A stretch of DNA of 64,000 nucleotides, from the NCBI GenBank assembly GCA_916048095.2, contig OU696584.1, positions 5,637,849-5,701,848 of the forward strand, read 5' to 3'. Every line of letters begins with the position of its first letter. Within the stretch, counting starts at the first letter, position 1. Below are positions 20,611 to 33,149 of this stretch, one piece after another. Made by a program: the position numbers and the translations under genes. The stretch is from Sacculina carcini. Lineage: Eukaryota > Arthropoda > Thecostraca > Sacculinidae. The notes under the pieces were generated by a model, which worked only from the letters and a program-made list of their open reading frames with translations, did no database searches and was not told where the DNA came from.

Positions 20611-22184
20611 TTAACCAATAGAAAAGTCTAAATGTGAATATTTTTGTTCTTATTTTGACAAATATTATTCCTCAACCATCCTGGTATATAAATCTGCCCG
20701 TCATGTGTATAATTCAGAACACAAACACGAAACAAACAATGAAAGATGATGAAATCTTTTCATGAGAATGTTTCCAAACTATATTTATTACTTAACATCA
20801 TTCCCCAATATCATTTGCTCAAGTATTATTTCACTTTTACCGCTATAATGTTTATTTTTAAAATTTATATATTTTCCGCTATCATTAAAACCCAATATAA
20901 CCTGAGTCAAACCTACCCAACCCAACCCAACCATTCAATATTGACCGCTCTCAGCCTAGTCTGAGGTGATTTAACTTATTAGTTTGTGATCACAAAATAT
21001 ACTGATGCGATCATAATTTGTAATCAGAAGACTGAGATTATCTACCCCAGGGGTCCCAGACACGCGGCCCACCAATACTTTTCTCTCAACTCTAAATTCA
21101 CATTTGTTGCATAATGAGATATAATTATACACCATTATCATATTATCTCATAATTCCCGGTTAATGCTTCCACTAATGCATCGTATTCATACAGTTGTTA
21201 TTTTTTGGATTACACCGATATTACAGCCCTTGATATTACAGCCGATATTATATTATGCAATCTATATTCTGCTACGTATTATTCCTAATACATATATCAT
21301 CAGATCGCAAAACATATCTAAAGGTTCACATCATTCTCCAAAATCATTTGCTTAAGAGCTATTCTACTTTTATCGCTAGAATATTTACTGCTAGCAAAAT
21401 ATCATATACCTCGCTATCATTTAAACCCACTCTTTATAGATACATTTAATTCCCCCGTCGTGCGGAACAGTTCATAAAATATAATTAATATTGAATTCAT
21501 AAAAAAATTAGTGCAAATTGAAATAGAAAAACAAACCCATAGGAAAGTTTTAGCTAATATAAAAGTCTAAATGTGAAATTTATGTTTCAATTTAGAAAAC
21601 ATGTTTTTCCACAACCCGCCTCATATTTAAAGCTGCCCGTCGTGCGGAATAATTCAGAACTCAAACACGAAGCAAACACAAAGAAAATTGATGAAAAACG
21701 ACCAATAGAAAAGTCAAATTTGTAAATTCTTGTTTTAATTATTGACGATGATTTTCCCTCAACACTGCTCAAATTCACACCCGTCCTTCGTGTGTAGTAA
21801 TTCAGAAGTGTAACACTATCAAAACAATGAAACATCTCTATAATTCCAGATTAATGCTTCCTCTAAAACAGCATATGCATATACTTGGCATTGCATGATA
21901 TTACAACCCGTATCCTTATGCAACTTAAGCGTATGCAACTTGAAATTAAACCAATTAAATTACACAGTAAAATTCAGTAGCTTACTTTGTTCCAAGTAGC
22001 ATTTTACCCGCCCGTCGTGCGGAACATTTTATTTTTCATTGTAAATATTGAGGACAATAAAGACTTTCTATTCAGTATAGTTTAGCATTAATTAAACTGT
22101 ACGCAATAAAACCACACCATCCATGTTTGGAGATAATATGATGCATTCTTAATTGTGATTGGGCTTCAGTGAAATTTAATCGGT
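20611..22184 (-). repeat. Helitron-like repeat, minus orientation
   Basis: It continues the unit interrupted by the LINE. It carries the CCCAACCCAACCC patch (about 20,918-20,933), the ATCTACCCCAGGGGTCCC block, and AT-rich sequence to 21,450, then CCGTCGTGCGGAACAG-type cores. The partner segments are 62,406-64,000 and the reverse complement of 1-680. Confidence 0.6.
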
Positions 22185-23445
22185 GTATATTCCTGTGTAA
22201 TCGCAAGTGCGCATAATAGCTGTCAAATTGGCAATATGTCATTTTGACTTTACACCGCCGTAACTTCCTTCAGATACCCTTTGGAAAATTACAAATTATA
22301 CCGTATTGTAGAAAACAAGATTTCTAGCACGATGGTATACTTTATTTTTATGTATAACAAATAGTTACTGAGAAATAGTAGAAAAATGAATTAATTTTAG
22401 TCGCCCGGTGTTCAAGTGTAATTTTGGATGTATTTGCGAATTTTGCCAATTTTACACGTTTTTTGTACCATTTGTGGGTATAAATTATAGCTTATATTGT
22501 AGAACACAAATTCTCTACACAGTTGTATATTCCTGTGTAATCGCAAGTGCGAATAATAGCTGTCAAATTGGCAACATTACATTTTGACTTTACACCGCCG
22601 TGACTTCCTTTAGGGTCACTTTGGAAAATTAGCAATTATACCGTATTATAGAAACCAAAATTTCTAGCGCGATGGTATATTTTATTTTAATGTGTGACAA
22701 ATAGTTACTGAGAAATAGTAGAAAAATGAAATAATTTTAATCACCCGGTGTTCAAGTGAAATTTTGGATCTATTTGAGAATTTTGCCAATTTTACACGTC
22801 TTTTGTATCATTTGTCGGTATAAATTATAATTTTTCTTGTAGAACACAAAATTATCTACACAAAAGTATAATTTTTATTGCTGTATCATTGTTGGTTTAT
22901 GAGAAATAGATAGCGGTATATTGACCAAAATATTCCCTTTTTTGTGTGCTAATTTTGCCTTTTTGACTTTGTCATTTACACTTCACACCGCCGTAACTTT
23001 TTTTTAATACACTTTGGAAAATTACTGATTATACTGTGTTGTAGCAAACAAAATTTCCAGCATGATGGTATTATTTGTTGAGATGTGTAATAATTATTTT
23101 TTTGAGAAATAGAGAAGAAAGTATAAAAAATTGGACGCATGGAGTTTAAGTAAAATTTTGAATGTAGATTGAATGTTTTTCCATTTTACATGTTTTATAT
23201 TTAATTTTTGGGTATAAATTATAATGCGTTGAGTAGAACATAAAATTTTCTACACAGTGGTATAACTTGTATAGTTGTACCATTGCTGGTTTAGGAAACG
23301 TAGTCTCCAGAAAATTGACAAAAATTTTCGCATTTTTCAGGGTTCATTTTGTCTTTTCACCGCTATGACTTTTTTTGGTTTCATTTTTGAAATTTACAAT
23401 TTAATCTAAAGTGTAGACAAGAAAATTTCCTACGTGATGGTATAT
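22185..23445 (-). repeat. Satellite array, minus orientation (about 4 monomers)
   Basis: It contains GCGCATAATAGCTGTCAAAT, CACCGCCGTAACTTCC and the ATTTCTAGCACGATGGTATA dyad, repeated with increasing divergence toward 23,440. It parallels the order of the plus array but lacks the 1,087-bp period. Confidence 0.82.
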
Positions 23446-23575
23446 ATTGTTAGCGGGTACGCCATGTAGTGGCTGAGTATTAGCTGATAGAAAATGGACC
23501 AAGGAGGGTGGGACACACACACAGACACACACACACACAGACACACAGAGGATCTCTTTTATATATATAGATAGA
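23446..23575 (-). repeat. Helitron-like 5' end
   Basis: In minus orientation: TCTATATATATAAAAGAGAT, a TGTG/TCTG tract, CCCACCCTCCTTGGTCC, ATTTTCTATCAGCTAATACT. It shows the uninterrupted sequence downstream of GGTCCATTTTCTATCAGC, which the PLE-A junctions at 16,412 and 37,641 replace. Confidence 0.65.
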
Positions 23576-23579
23576 TATA

Positions 23580-24240
23580 GCATTATAACCGCATTAAAAC
23601 CCGCCAGTTGTGCGGAACAATTCATAATAATATTGCAAATTAAAAATAAATAAGGCAAACTCATGAAGACCTTAATCAATTAAAAAGTCTAAATTTCATT
23701 ATTTTTAGTTTTATTTTGACAAAATATTTTCACTCAACCCGCCTCATATTTAAACCCGCCCGACGTGAGGAATAATTCAGAGCTCGAACACCATCCGTTC
23801 TGGTTCTTGAAGTCAAATCCATTAGTTTTGTATATGAATTCATTCTATACGGTGAAATTGAACGTTTTATTGCTGCCCGCGGGACATTTTTATTTCATAA
23901 AAATGAGCCATCGCTTCGTTTGCGTTTCAAGCCCCTGATCATTGAACCAGCGCAATTATGTCACCTCATATTCACTTTTATATATATATATATATATATA
24001 TATAGCATTAAAACCCGCCCGTTGTGCGGAGCAATTCATAACATGAAATTCATATTCAATTCATGTAATTCAGAAGTGTAACACTATCAAAACAATGAAA
24101 CCTTCTGTCATCTCTATAATTCCATATTTATGCGTCCGCTAAAACAGCATATTCATATAGTTGGCATTGCATGATATTACAACCCATATCCTTATGCAGC
24201 TCACGCTTATGCAACTTGAAATTAAACCAATTAAATTATA
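23580..24240 (-). repeat. Subfamily X unit, (TA)n and Helitron-like internal sequence
   Basis: A ~400-bp X unit (23,590-23,980) is followed by (TA)n (23,981-24,003), a second TAGCATTAAAACCCGCCCG terminus, and from 24,066 the internal TTCAGAAGTGTAACACTATC stretch. That stretch ends at AAACCAATTAAATTATAAC, where PLE-A sequence begins. Confidence 0.55.
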
Positions 24241-25815
24241 ACAAAAATTCGACATTCCTGAGGCGTATCTCCGAGAATTGTTGTGTGCCTGCACGAAATA
24301 AGCACCGTTCTACGCACCAAATGGGAAGATGTACATCCAACACGACGGTGTAGCGATGGGCTCTCCTCTCGGCGTGCTTTTCGCCAATTTCTACATGGGC
24401 CACGTCGAAACAACTACGTTCGCATCAGAACCGACTTGCAAGCCACCAATATACGCCAGGTACGTCAATGATGTATTTATATGTGCCGAGGAAGACGCCG
24501 TGCTTCAGTTGGCAAATCACCTTCAGCGAAACTCATGTTTGAAGCTCACACATCAGCAGGAAGCGAATTGCAAACTGAGTTTCCTGGACGTTGCAGTAGA
24601 ACGACACGAGATCTCATTTTCCACAGCCGTCTATACGAAAAATACAGACCTAGGCTTCTGTCTGAACGCCGCTAGTGAGTGCCCGCAAGCGTATGAGATG
24701 AGCCTCATAAGGTCGTTCGTGAACAGAGCGATTACGCATTGCTCTACAGGGTCTGCAGCCAGCACAGAGCTGAAAAGAGTCCGGCAACTACTGGTTAACA
24801 ACGGCTACGAACAAACTACCATTGATCGTGTAATACGCGACAAATTGTCGAAATATATCGAAGAATAGAGGAAACACAAAGAGACAATGACCATCAAATT
24901 GTACTACAAGAACATCATGTCTTCTGCCTATCGAGATGATGAGAACGCCATCAGAAGAATCGTCGATAGAAACGTGCAGCCAACAGAAGAAGGCACCAAG
25001 TTGCAGCTTGTCATTTATTACAAGACACGCAAAACACGCAGCTTGGTGATGAAGAACAGTTGCCTTCCCAAGACCAGCATGTTGCAAGAAACCAATGTAG
25101 TGTACCAGCATACATGTACAACTGGTGACTGCAGTCGCCGAAACCCGCATTACATTGGCTACACAACAACAACGCTGTCCAAACGAATTTCAGCACACCT
25201 TCAAGACGGAGCCATTGCCAGGCACTACCGCCAGCAGCATCAAATCAAATTGGACCGAAATACTATGGATGAGAAAATCGAAATAATTTACAGAGAAAAT
25301 GACATCCGTAGGCTCAAAATAATTGAAGCTGTGTTTATTAATAAAAATAAATGTGAAATTAACATTCAACAACAGCCAGATGTCGCCCTTCCATCCATGC
25401 GACACCAATCGACCTTGGCACATAGGTGCTAATTTTGTAACGACCGTTTGCCACATAGGTGTCATTATGTAGGTGGCACATTGGCACATGAGTGATATAT
25501 TGTCTCACCTTGTATATAAACACCGATTATCGTGTACTGTTTGATATTGTGTATTTTGTTTTGTATTGTGTTATATCTACTTCTCCTGACGATGGCTAGT
25601 GATAGCCGAAAGTTACCTCGAGGAATAAACTTCAGTGAACAACTGAGTGTGTTGTCTCCTGAACACAGAAAAATCGTGCGAAGCATAGAGAAGCTATCGT
25701 ATCAGCACAACAGTGCCCAGATTGCTGTTGATTTCAACAAATCGTGCATACATAATGGCCTCCTTCCAAAACATATTTATTTATTGTTCATTTATTTATT
25801 ACATATCATACTATA
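24240..25815 (+). mobile_element. PLE-A 3' half inside Helitron-like repeat, copy 1
   Basis: It starts at FDIPEAYLRELLCACTK (just upstream of RT motif B) and continues through GVAMGSPLGVLFANFYMGHV, RYVNDVFICAEED, the Cys patch (TCTTGDC) and GIY-YIG (HYIGYTTTTLSKRISAHLQD; Glu in KIIEAVF). Then come the 3' region and a pLTR with [11 protein letters not shown]. The frame has at least one stop, near 24,866. Upstream and downstream boundaries are Helitron-like. The endonuclease part reads open from 24,887 to 25,432. Confidence 0.88.
25586..25611 (+). ncRNA. Hammerhead ribozyme-like core, PLE-A
   Basis: CTGACGA (25,586-25,592), stem II GGCTA/TAGCC with loop GTGA, GAAA (25,608-25,611). ATG at 25,592-25,594 overlaps the core and opens [11 protein letters not shown]. 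It is identical to the block 1 and block 4 cores. Confidence 0.6.
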
Positions 25816-26410
25816 TTTATTGCTCTGCACAAAGGGCGGGCTTTAATGCTAGATGGTGATGTTGAGTTATAAATATATTTTGAAAATATTATGATAAAAA
25901 AATTAGTCATTTTTCATTGTTTTGTGTCAGAGTTCTGAATTATTCAGTACGACGGTCAGGTTTAAATATGAGGCGGTTTAGGCAAACTATTTTGTCAAAA
26001 TAATATAAAAATATAGAAATTTAGACTTTTCATGGGTTTACTCTTTTCTTTATTAATTCAAATTTATTTTCTCTTATAAATTGAATACAAATTTAATGGT
26101 ATGAATTTTTCCGCACGACGGGCCGGTTTATATGCTAGAATTTCCATTGTTTGTTATGTGTTTGTGCTCTGAATTATTCCGCACGACGGGCAGGTTCAAA
26201 TATGTGGCGGATTGAGGGAAAATATTTTGTCGATAATGTTTTGATAATATTTTGTCAAATATAAATTTAAAATATTCACATTTTGAGTTTTTTATTGGTG
26301 AACGTATATACAGGTTAAATTTTTTGCTTTTTTATTTGTATTCAGTTTGTTTTATGGATTGCATATGAATTTTACTTTATGAATTGTTCCGCACGACGGG
26401 CGGGCTCAAA

Positions 26411-26452
<42 letters not shown>

Positions 26453-29330
26453 TATAAATAAAATTATCTGTCTGTCTGTGTGCGTGTATGCTTGAATATG
26501 AGGTGACCTAACTGCGCGGGCTCAATGGTATAGATCAGGGGCTTCAAACGTAAACGAAGCGATGGATCATGTTTATGAGATAATAATGTCCCGGGGCATC
26601 AACTGTAGACAATAGAACGTTTAATTTCACCGTGTAAAACGAGTTCATATACAAAACTAACGGATTTGACTTCAAGGTCCAGAACGGATCGTGTTCTGAA
26701 TTATTCCGGACGACGGGCAGGTTTAAATATGAGGCGGGTTGAGGGATATTATTTTGTCAAAATAACAACAAAAATAATGAAATTTAGACTTTTCAATTGA
26801 TTAGGATTTATATGGGTTTACTATAATCTTTTTTAATTTGCAATATGTTTATGAATTAAATATGAATTTCATTTTATGAATTGCTCCGCACAACTGGCGG
26901 GTTTCAATGCTAGACGGTGATGTTAAGTTATAAAAATATTTTGGAAACATTATGATGAAAAAGTGTAGTCATTTTTAATTGGTTCGTGTCTGAGTTCTGA
27001 ATTCTTCAGCACGACGGGCATGTATAAATATGAGGCGGTTTAGGCAAACTATTTTGTGAAAATGAATATGAAAATATAGAAATTTAGACTTTTTATGGGT
27101 TTACTCCACTCTTTTTTAATTCAGATTTATTTTCTCTTATGAATCGAATACAAATTTAATAGTATGAACTGTTTCGCACGATGGGCGGGTTTACATGCTA
27201 GAATTTTCATTGTTTTGTACGTGTTAGTGTTCTGAATTATTCAGCACGAGGGGTAGGTTTAAATATGAGGTGGATTAAGGGATAATATTTTGTCAAATTT
27301 ATAATTAAAAGATTCACATTTAGAGTTTTTATTGGTGAACGTATTTACAGGTTAAATTTTTTGCTTTTTAATTTTTATACAGCTTATTCTATGGATTGAA
27401 TATGCATTATATTTTATGAATTGTTGAGCACGACGGGCGGGTTTTAATTTGAGGCGGGATAATGGAAAATAGGTTGTCAAAATAATAATAAGAATAATTA
27501 AATTTAGGCTTTTCAATTGAGTAAGATTTTAATTAGTATATCTGTTTTCTTTTTTAATTTTCAATATGTTTATGAATTAATTATGAACTTCATTTTATGA
27601 ATTGCTCCGCACAACTGACGGTTTCAATGCTAGACGGTGATGTTAAGATATAAAAATATTTTGGAAACATTATAATGAAAAACTGTAGTCACTTTTCATT
27701 GTTTCGTGTCTGAGTTCTGAATTATTCAGCACCACGGGCATGTATAAATATGAGGCGGTTTAGGCAAACTATTTTGTGAAAATAAATGTGAGAATATAGA
27801 AATTTAGAATTTTTTATGGGTTTACTCCACTCTTTTTTAATTCATTTTCCTTTTCTCTTATGAATTGAAAACAAGTTTGATAGTATGAACTGTTTTACAC
27901 GACGGGCGGGTTTACATGCTAGAATTTTCATTGTTTGTTACCTGTTTGTGTTCTGAATTATTCCGCACAATGGGTGGGTTTATATATGAGGCGGGTTGAG
28001 GGAAAATATTATGTCAAAATAGAAATATAAATATTCACACTTGGACTTTTCTATTGAGTAAGACACTTATGAGTTTCCATTTCATTTTTTAATTTGGAAT
28101 GTTTTTTATGAATATGAATTTTTATTAATATTAATTCCATTTTATGAATTCCTCCGCACAACGGGCGGGTTTTAATGCTAGAACTTTCATTGTTTGTTAC
28201 GTCTTTGTGTTCTGAATTATTCCGCACGACGGGCAGGTTCAAATATGAGGCGGATTGAGGGATACTATTTTGTCAAAGTAAAAATAAAAATATTTACATT
28301 TAGAGTTTTTATTGGTTAACGTATTTACAGGTTGAACGTTTTGCTTTTTAATTTGTATTCAGCTTATTTTATGGATTGAATATGAATTTTACTTTATGAA
28401 TTGTTCCGCACGAAGGGCGGGCTCAAATATATACATATATATAAAAGGAATAATCTGTGTGTGTTTGTGTAAGTATGCTTAAATATGAGGTGACATAATT
28501 GTGCGGGCTCACTGGTATAAATCAGAGGCTTCAAACGCAAACTAAGCAATGGATCATGTTTATGAAATAAAAATGTCCCGCGGGCAGTCATTAAAGACAA
28601 TAAAACGTTCAATTTCACCGTGTAAAACGAGTTCGTATACTAAACTAACTGATCTAACTTCAAGGTCCAGAACGGATCGTATTCGAGCTCTGAATTATTC
28701 CGTACGACGAGCGGGTTTCAATATGAGGCGGGTTGAGGGATCATATTTTGTCAAAATAACAATAAGAAATGAAATTTAGAATTTTCATTTGATTAGGATT
28801 TATATGGATTTAATAAAAAATTAATTTGAATTTTTTTTATTAATTTATTATGAATTTTATTTCATGAATTCCTCCGCACAACGGGCGGGTTTTAATGCTA
28901 GTATATACATAAAGAAGAAATTATCTGTCTGTCTGTGTATGTATGCTTGAATATGAGGTGACATAATTGCGCTGATTCATGGTTCGCTGGTTCAATGATC
29001 AGGGGCTTCAAACGCAAACGAAGAGATGGCTCATTTTTATTAAATAAAAATGTCCCGCGGGCAGCAATAAAACGTTCAATTTCACCTTGTAGAATGAATT
29101 CATATACAAAACAAGAGGATTTGACTTCAATAACCAGAACGGATGGTGTTCGAGTTCTGAATTATTCCGCACGTCGGCCGGGTTTAAATGTGAGGCGGGC
29201 TGAGTGAAAATATTTTGTCAAAATAAAATTAAATATAATGAAATTCAGACTTTTTAATTGATTAAGGTTTTTATGAGTTTGCCTCATTTATTTTTAATTT
29301 GCAATATTTTTATGAATTATTATATATATA
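25816..29330 (+). repeat. Helitron-like repeat array, plus orientation
   Basis: It begins with the terminal core and CTTTAATGCTAG right after the PLE (CTAG near 25,849). It then runs through tandem 3' units (termini near 26,135, 26,912, 27,198, 27,636, 27,921 and 28,181), an (AT)n tract (26,411-26,449) and three subfamily X units (about 26,450-26,915, 28,435-28,900 and 28,905-29,320). The whole stretch recurs at 43,679-47,160. Confidence 0.6.
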
Positions 29331-29995
29331 TTTATATATATATATATATAATTTGTATTATGTATAATATTTATGTATACTAGTAAATATATTTTAATTC
29401 ATTAGATATTTTCAAGATAAATTAAAATAAGAGAAGTAACTTAAGCACCAACGTCAAATCAAGATGAATTGTTGTCGCGCACTGTAACGTGGTGTGCGGT
29501 TTGTTGCACACACATGACTGTCCATTGAGACGTGCAATACTGACACACATGGCTGCAGATGCACAAAATTGGGCTGCAATACCACGCCATATTAGTACAG
29601 TAGCCCCTCCGGAGAGGGCAACATCCAAATAGAGAAATTATCTATTGGTCCCCACTCATATCGCTCACCTCCAAATAGTGGAAAACGAGTGTTCTGTGTG
29701 ATTCTTAAATAGAGGTTTTGTGTGATTCTTAAATGAATGTTGTATGGAATACATTAACTTCAGCTTGTCGACTGACAACAGTCTACTTTTGAAAGATGAT
29801 TGGTAGAGACGTGTGGCTTATTAGGACAAACAATAGATATAGACATATGCACAGGTATATTATTAGACATAGACAAAGTAGGCGGCGGCCTGGGACTCCA
29901 GATTGGTGAGGACCTCGAACAGGAATCATACAGGAATTAATACTTTCGAATTAATACTAATAATTAAATAATTAATACGAATTAATACTAATAAA
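29331..29995. other. Unassigned segment before the LINE piece
   Basis: (TA)n-rich sequence to 29,360 is followed by a moderately GC-rich, non-repetitive stretch (29,440-29,640) and then AT-rich DNA. Short open frames exist but match nothing I know. The segment is duplicated at 47,165-47,842. It could hold a decayed DNA transposon. Confidence 0.4.
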
Positions 29996-30370
29996 ATATT
30001 CGAGCATTTGATATCTTCCAGACTGTCCAAGTACCTGGAGAGCAACAATCTGCTGTCGGAAAACCAATTTGCATACCGCAAAAAACTCAGCACGACTGAC
30101 GCTCTGCTTACTATCACGCATGAGCTCCAGCAAGTGCTAGACAAAGGCAGTGAAGCCTGGATTGTGCAGTTGGATTTCTCGGCGGCATTTGACCGTGTGA
30201 GCCACCAGGTCTTGTTGCAAAAACTGAGAAACATTGGAGTCGGCGGCCGTTTGCTAAGTGTTTTGAATCAATTTCTATCCAATCGCGTACAACGTGTTGC
30301 CATCGATGGAGCATACAGTGGCTGGCAGAACATTGTGTCCGGTGTCCCGCAGGGAAGTGTGTTTGGTCCT
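29996..30370 (+). mobile_element. LINE family 3 (Jockey-like) reverse transcriptase fragment
   Basis: The plus strand reads SENQFAYRKKLSTTDALLTI, WIVQLDFSAAFDRVSHQ (motif A with catalytic Asp) and NIVSGVPQGSV (motif B). Spacing and wording match Jockey-type non-LTR elements. It stops right after motif B, where unrelated sequence (GGTTTGGCGGGCGG) joins. No YADD block, endonuclease or 3' UTR is present. Confidence 0.85.
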
Positions 30371-30375
30371 ATGGT

Positions 30376-30765
30376 TTGGCGGGCGGTTGCTACGACCCTG
30401 CATATCACATTCACAAAAAGAACCAACATGTTGCAAGTATAGCGCATGAATATCAGCACACATTTGTCATTACGTCAGTGGTTCTTAACATTTCTAAGTG
30501 CTCGCACGCCTTTCAAATCATCAGTCAGTTCTCGCTCCCCCTGGATTCTTGATAGCTATATGAAAACATGAAAAAACAAACGACGTAATAAGAAAACATT
30601 TTTATTCAATATTCATTCATATAGCTTCAAAAGGAATGAGCAAAACTACGTTTGTCCAATAAAATATAATGCATAGGTTAAACGTATAATTTTTCTTATA
30701 AATATTACAGAAATCCTCGCACCCCCTAGGATCCATGCTCGCACCCCCGGATAAGAGCCCCTGGT
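30376..30765 (+). mobile_element. Possible hAT-like non-autonomous element and flank
   Basis: From 30,476 the sequence starts CAGTGGTTCTTAAC, and near 30,750-30,763 it ends GATAAGAGCCCCTG, an imperfect inverted match (11 of 14) in the style of hAT ends. No 8-bp target duplication was found. The preceding 100 bases also occur at 48,223 and 54,498 with different upstream neighbours. Confidence 0.35.
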
Positions 30766-31394
30766 TCGGCAGGAAAGGCAATTGGAGGCAAAAGCCAACA
30801 GGAAAAAAGAGGTGTACAGAATATACACGGCTTTGCATGGTCGGTCAGACAACTGCTGCCCAGGGGGATGTAGCGAGGGGGTGACACTAAAGCTTGACTC
30901 TTCCTTGAATAGACGCACGTGCAAGAAGCATGTGCTTGCATGTTGCAGCCTGTATGCACGTGCAACACACGCTGCAACATGGGCGTCTTTTTGTTGTTTT
31001 TCTACGTGCAAAAGGTGTTGCCGGCAAGCGTTTAACGCCCACGTTTATTTTTGTAATATTGTGCTTCTAAACACTATTGACAGTCATATGAGAAAATAAT
31101 TCGATTTATTTTTTGTAGCAAAATGAGTATTGAATAGAGTGTGAATGAGTATTGAATAGATTGTGAATGTTATTTTTCTCGTGTTGAAATGGATTTACAC
31201 GTTGAAGTTTTTGACGGAAAGAGGCAGGCTATAACAGACAATTTTGTATGATGCTTGTCACTGTGACGATTTAGAAACGAAAAGTTGAGAAAACCGCACA
31301 CAGTGTATTAGGCAGCAAACGCTAAGCTCAACGCTACCCCAACAAGGACAAACCCAGACACGACAGCACAAGTTACTGGTCACTTGCCCTGCAC
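30766..31394. other. Unassigned segment, duplicated
   Basis: It includes a GC-richer patch with partly self-complementary words (GCACGTGCAAGAAGCATGTG, GCATGTTGCAGC, CTGCAACATG at about 30,913-30,982) and then AT-rich DNA. The only other copy is at 48,613-49,245. No protein domain was recognised. Confidence 0.4.
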
Positions 31395-31545
31395 ACGCAC
31401 ATACATACAGAGACACGCGGTCAATGACCCGCGTGCGTCACAGGTCAAACACGAGCCTCTAGTCGCCAACACACAAGCGCACATACACACAGACAAACCG
31501 GTTGTACACTAAAACGAAACACACGCAAATATTGCAATGGACGTA
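31395..31545. repeat. Shared ~140-bp flank of the composite block, copy 2
   Basis: It matches 9,640-9,790 with few differences (ACATACAGAGACACGCGGTC to AACCGGTTGTACAC). It sits at the same distance from the integrase fossil. Confidence 0.5.
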
Positions 31546-31599
31546 AGCAACGTGACAATGAGACTACAGTACTCCCTTAGTGGAGTGACAATAAAACAT

Positions 31600-32060
31600 G
31601 GCTAAAAATAATCACAACATTTAAGCACCATTTCACCACCCTGTAAAAACTTGAGCATTTGGTCAGATGTTGAAAAAGTTCGCTATCAGATTGCCTCCCT
31701 CGATCAGTGACAGCGTGGATTGGCACATCAAAGCGGCAACCCAGGTCTCAAAGAAGGAGTGAGCGACATACTCAGATATAATATCAGACAGCGGAACCGC
31801 TTCCATCCAGCGAGTGGCTCGATCTATGCACGTGAACACATGCGCAACGGCAGAAAACACGAGAACGATGCCTGCTCCGGCAGAGGTCCAGTGATATCTA
31901 TAGGAACGGTTTCGAACCGGCCGGCGGCTTCAGGGAACTTTATCACTGGAGGTTTCGTGTGTTGGTGAACTTTTATCCGCTGACAGTTAGTACAGCACCG
32001 TTTAATTAGTCCATTGGATTGCTTTCGATAATCGAAACGGTTGCATTGAATAATTTTTTT
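31600..32060 (-). mobile_element. Ty3/Gypsy-type integrase fossil, copy 2
   Basis: This is the same partial integrase core as copy 1 (CIDRATRWMEAVPLSDI readable). It is broken and carried within block 2 in the same relative position. No long terminal repeats were seen. Confidence 0.75.
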
Positions 32061-32158
32061 TTTTCATTCTCTCCCAATTGTTTGCATTCATATCTTCCCT
32101 ATTTCCTGAATCTTAATTCTTTGCACTTTCTGTTTTCATTTTTATTATTTTATGACAG

Positions 32159-32468
32159 GTGAATTGACAAGCGGCACGCGCCACCCGTCTCATTCAGCTC
32201 TGGCCAAAATTAGTCTGTCATCCAACTAAAAGACACAACTGACTCCGTGGACCCGCAAGCGCCTGCTGCACACTCGGCTGCTGGCGCGAAAGATGAAGCT
32301 GTCGGCTGACGGGCTGTCTGAGCGGCTGCAGCAGCTGTTTCACGGCTCAGTCTTCAGCCGTCAGCCAGAGGCGGCTGCCAATAGCCGGACATCGTTGGAG
32401 TCGCATCTCAGGCGAATGCAAGAGACAGGCGAGCTGAACGATTGGGCAGCGAGACGCATCAAACAAGA
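32159..32468 (+). pseudogene. 310-bp GC-rich exon-like segment, copy 2
   Basis: It has the same length as copies 1 and 3. Acceptor-like TTATGACAG precedes it and GTGAGT follows at 32,469. The long frame is kept. The upstream ATG of copy 1 is GTG here, which argues against that ATG being a real start. Confidence 0.4.
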
Positions 32469-33149
32469 GTGAGTGAAGACAAGTGTTGTGACGTTTTGCT
32501 GCGCTAAAACTCGCTAAGAGTTGAGCTCAAATTGCTTGCAGAAATTCCACTAAAACTCATGAAAACAATAGTGAAATTCACTTAATTGTGAATTACCATA
32601 TTTTCGTTTGTGTGGTTTATTTCTCTCTCCTGACTATATGTAGAATAAATAGAGATGTATTCAATGAAGATGAGGACGACGATGAAATGATAGCACTGAA
32701 ATGCACTCTTGAAAACAAACCTTATAATAAACAATAAACACTGTGGCCTAGCACCAACCACAATTACAAATACTCCACCAACACACGAACACCACCAACA
32801 TTCACAACGCTCAAAACCAGACTGCTTGTAGCTCGCTTCAGCCACACGCACAGGCGTCACACGTCACAATGTCAAAGTACACCGACCAATCAGCACACAG
32901 TACTCGAGTCACGTGACAAGCCAAGCAACATGAACCACTCACACACGCAGACATATACACGCACATACACGGTAACTCGCATTCATGGAAAAGAGCAGGC
33001 ACACCATTCGCGCACTTGAACATACACATACATACAGACATACAAACACACCTACGCGGTTACACGATTTCATCACACTGTACATACACAATACGAATAC
33101 TTATTACAGTGTGTTTGTGTGTGTATGTATTCACCGATTTGTTGATACG

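Noticed and set aside
24004-29330. GC-rich CCGCACGACGGGCGGG cores as a CRISPR-like array
   Set aside because: Spacing is irregular, the intervening DNA is itself repeated, and the window is animal DNA.
29422-29628. Small minus-strand frame as a host gene
   Set aside because: No domain, no conserved context apart from the exact duplicate, and flanked by decayed AT-rich DNA.
30476-30763. Firm call of a hAT element
   Set aside because: The ends match loosely, but no 8-bp target duplication was found. Kept as a low-confidence feature only.
30900-31010. Self-complementary GCATGTTGCAGC patch as an RNA gene
   Set aside because: Pairing is patchy and no known RNA family motif was recognised.
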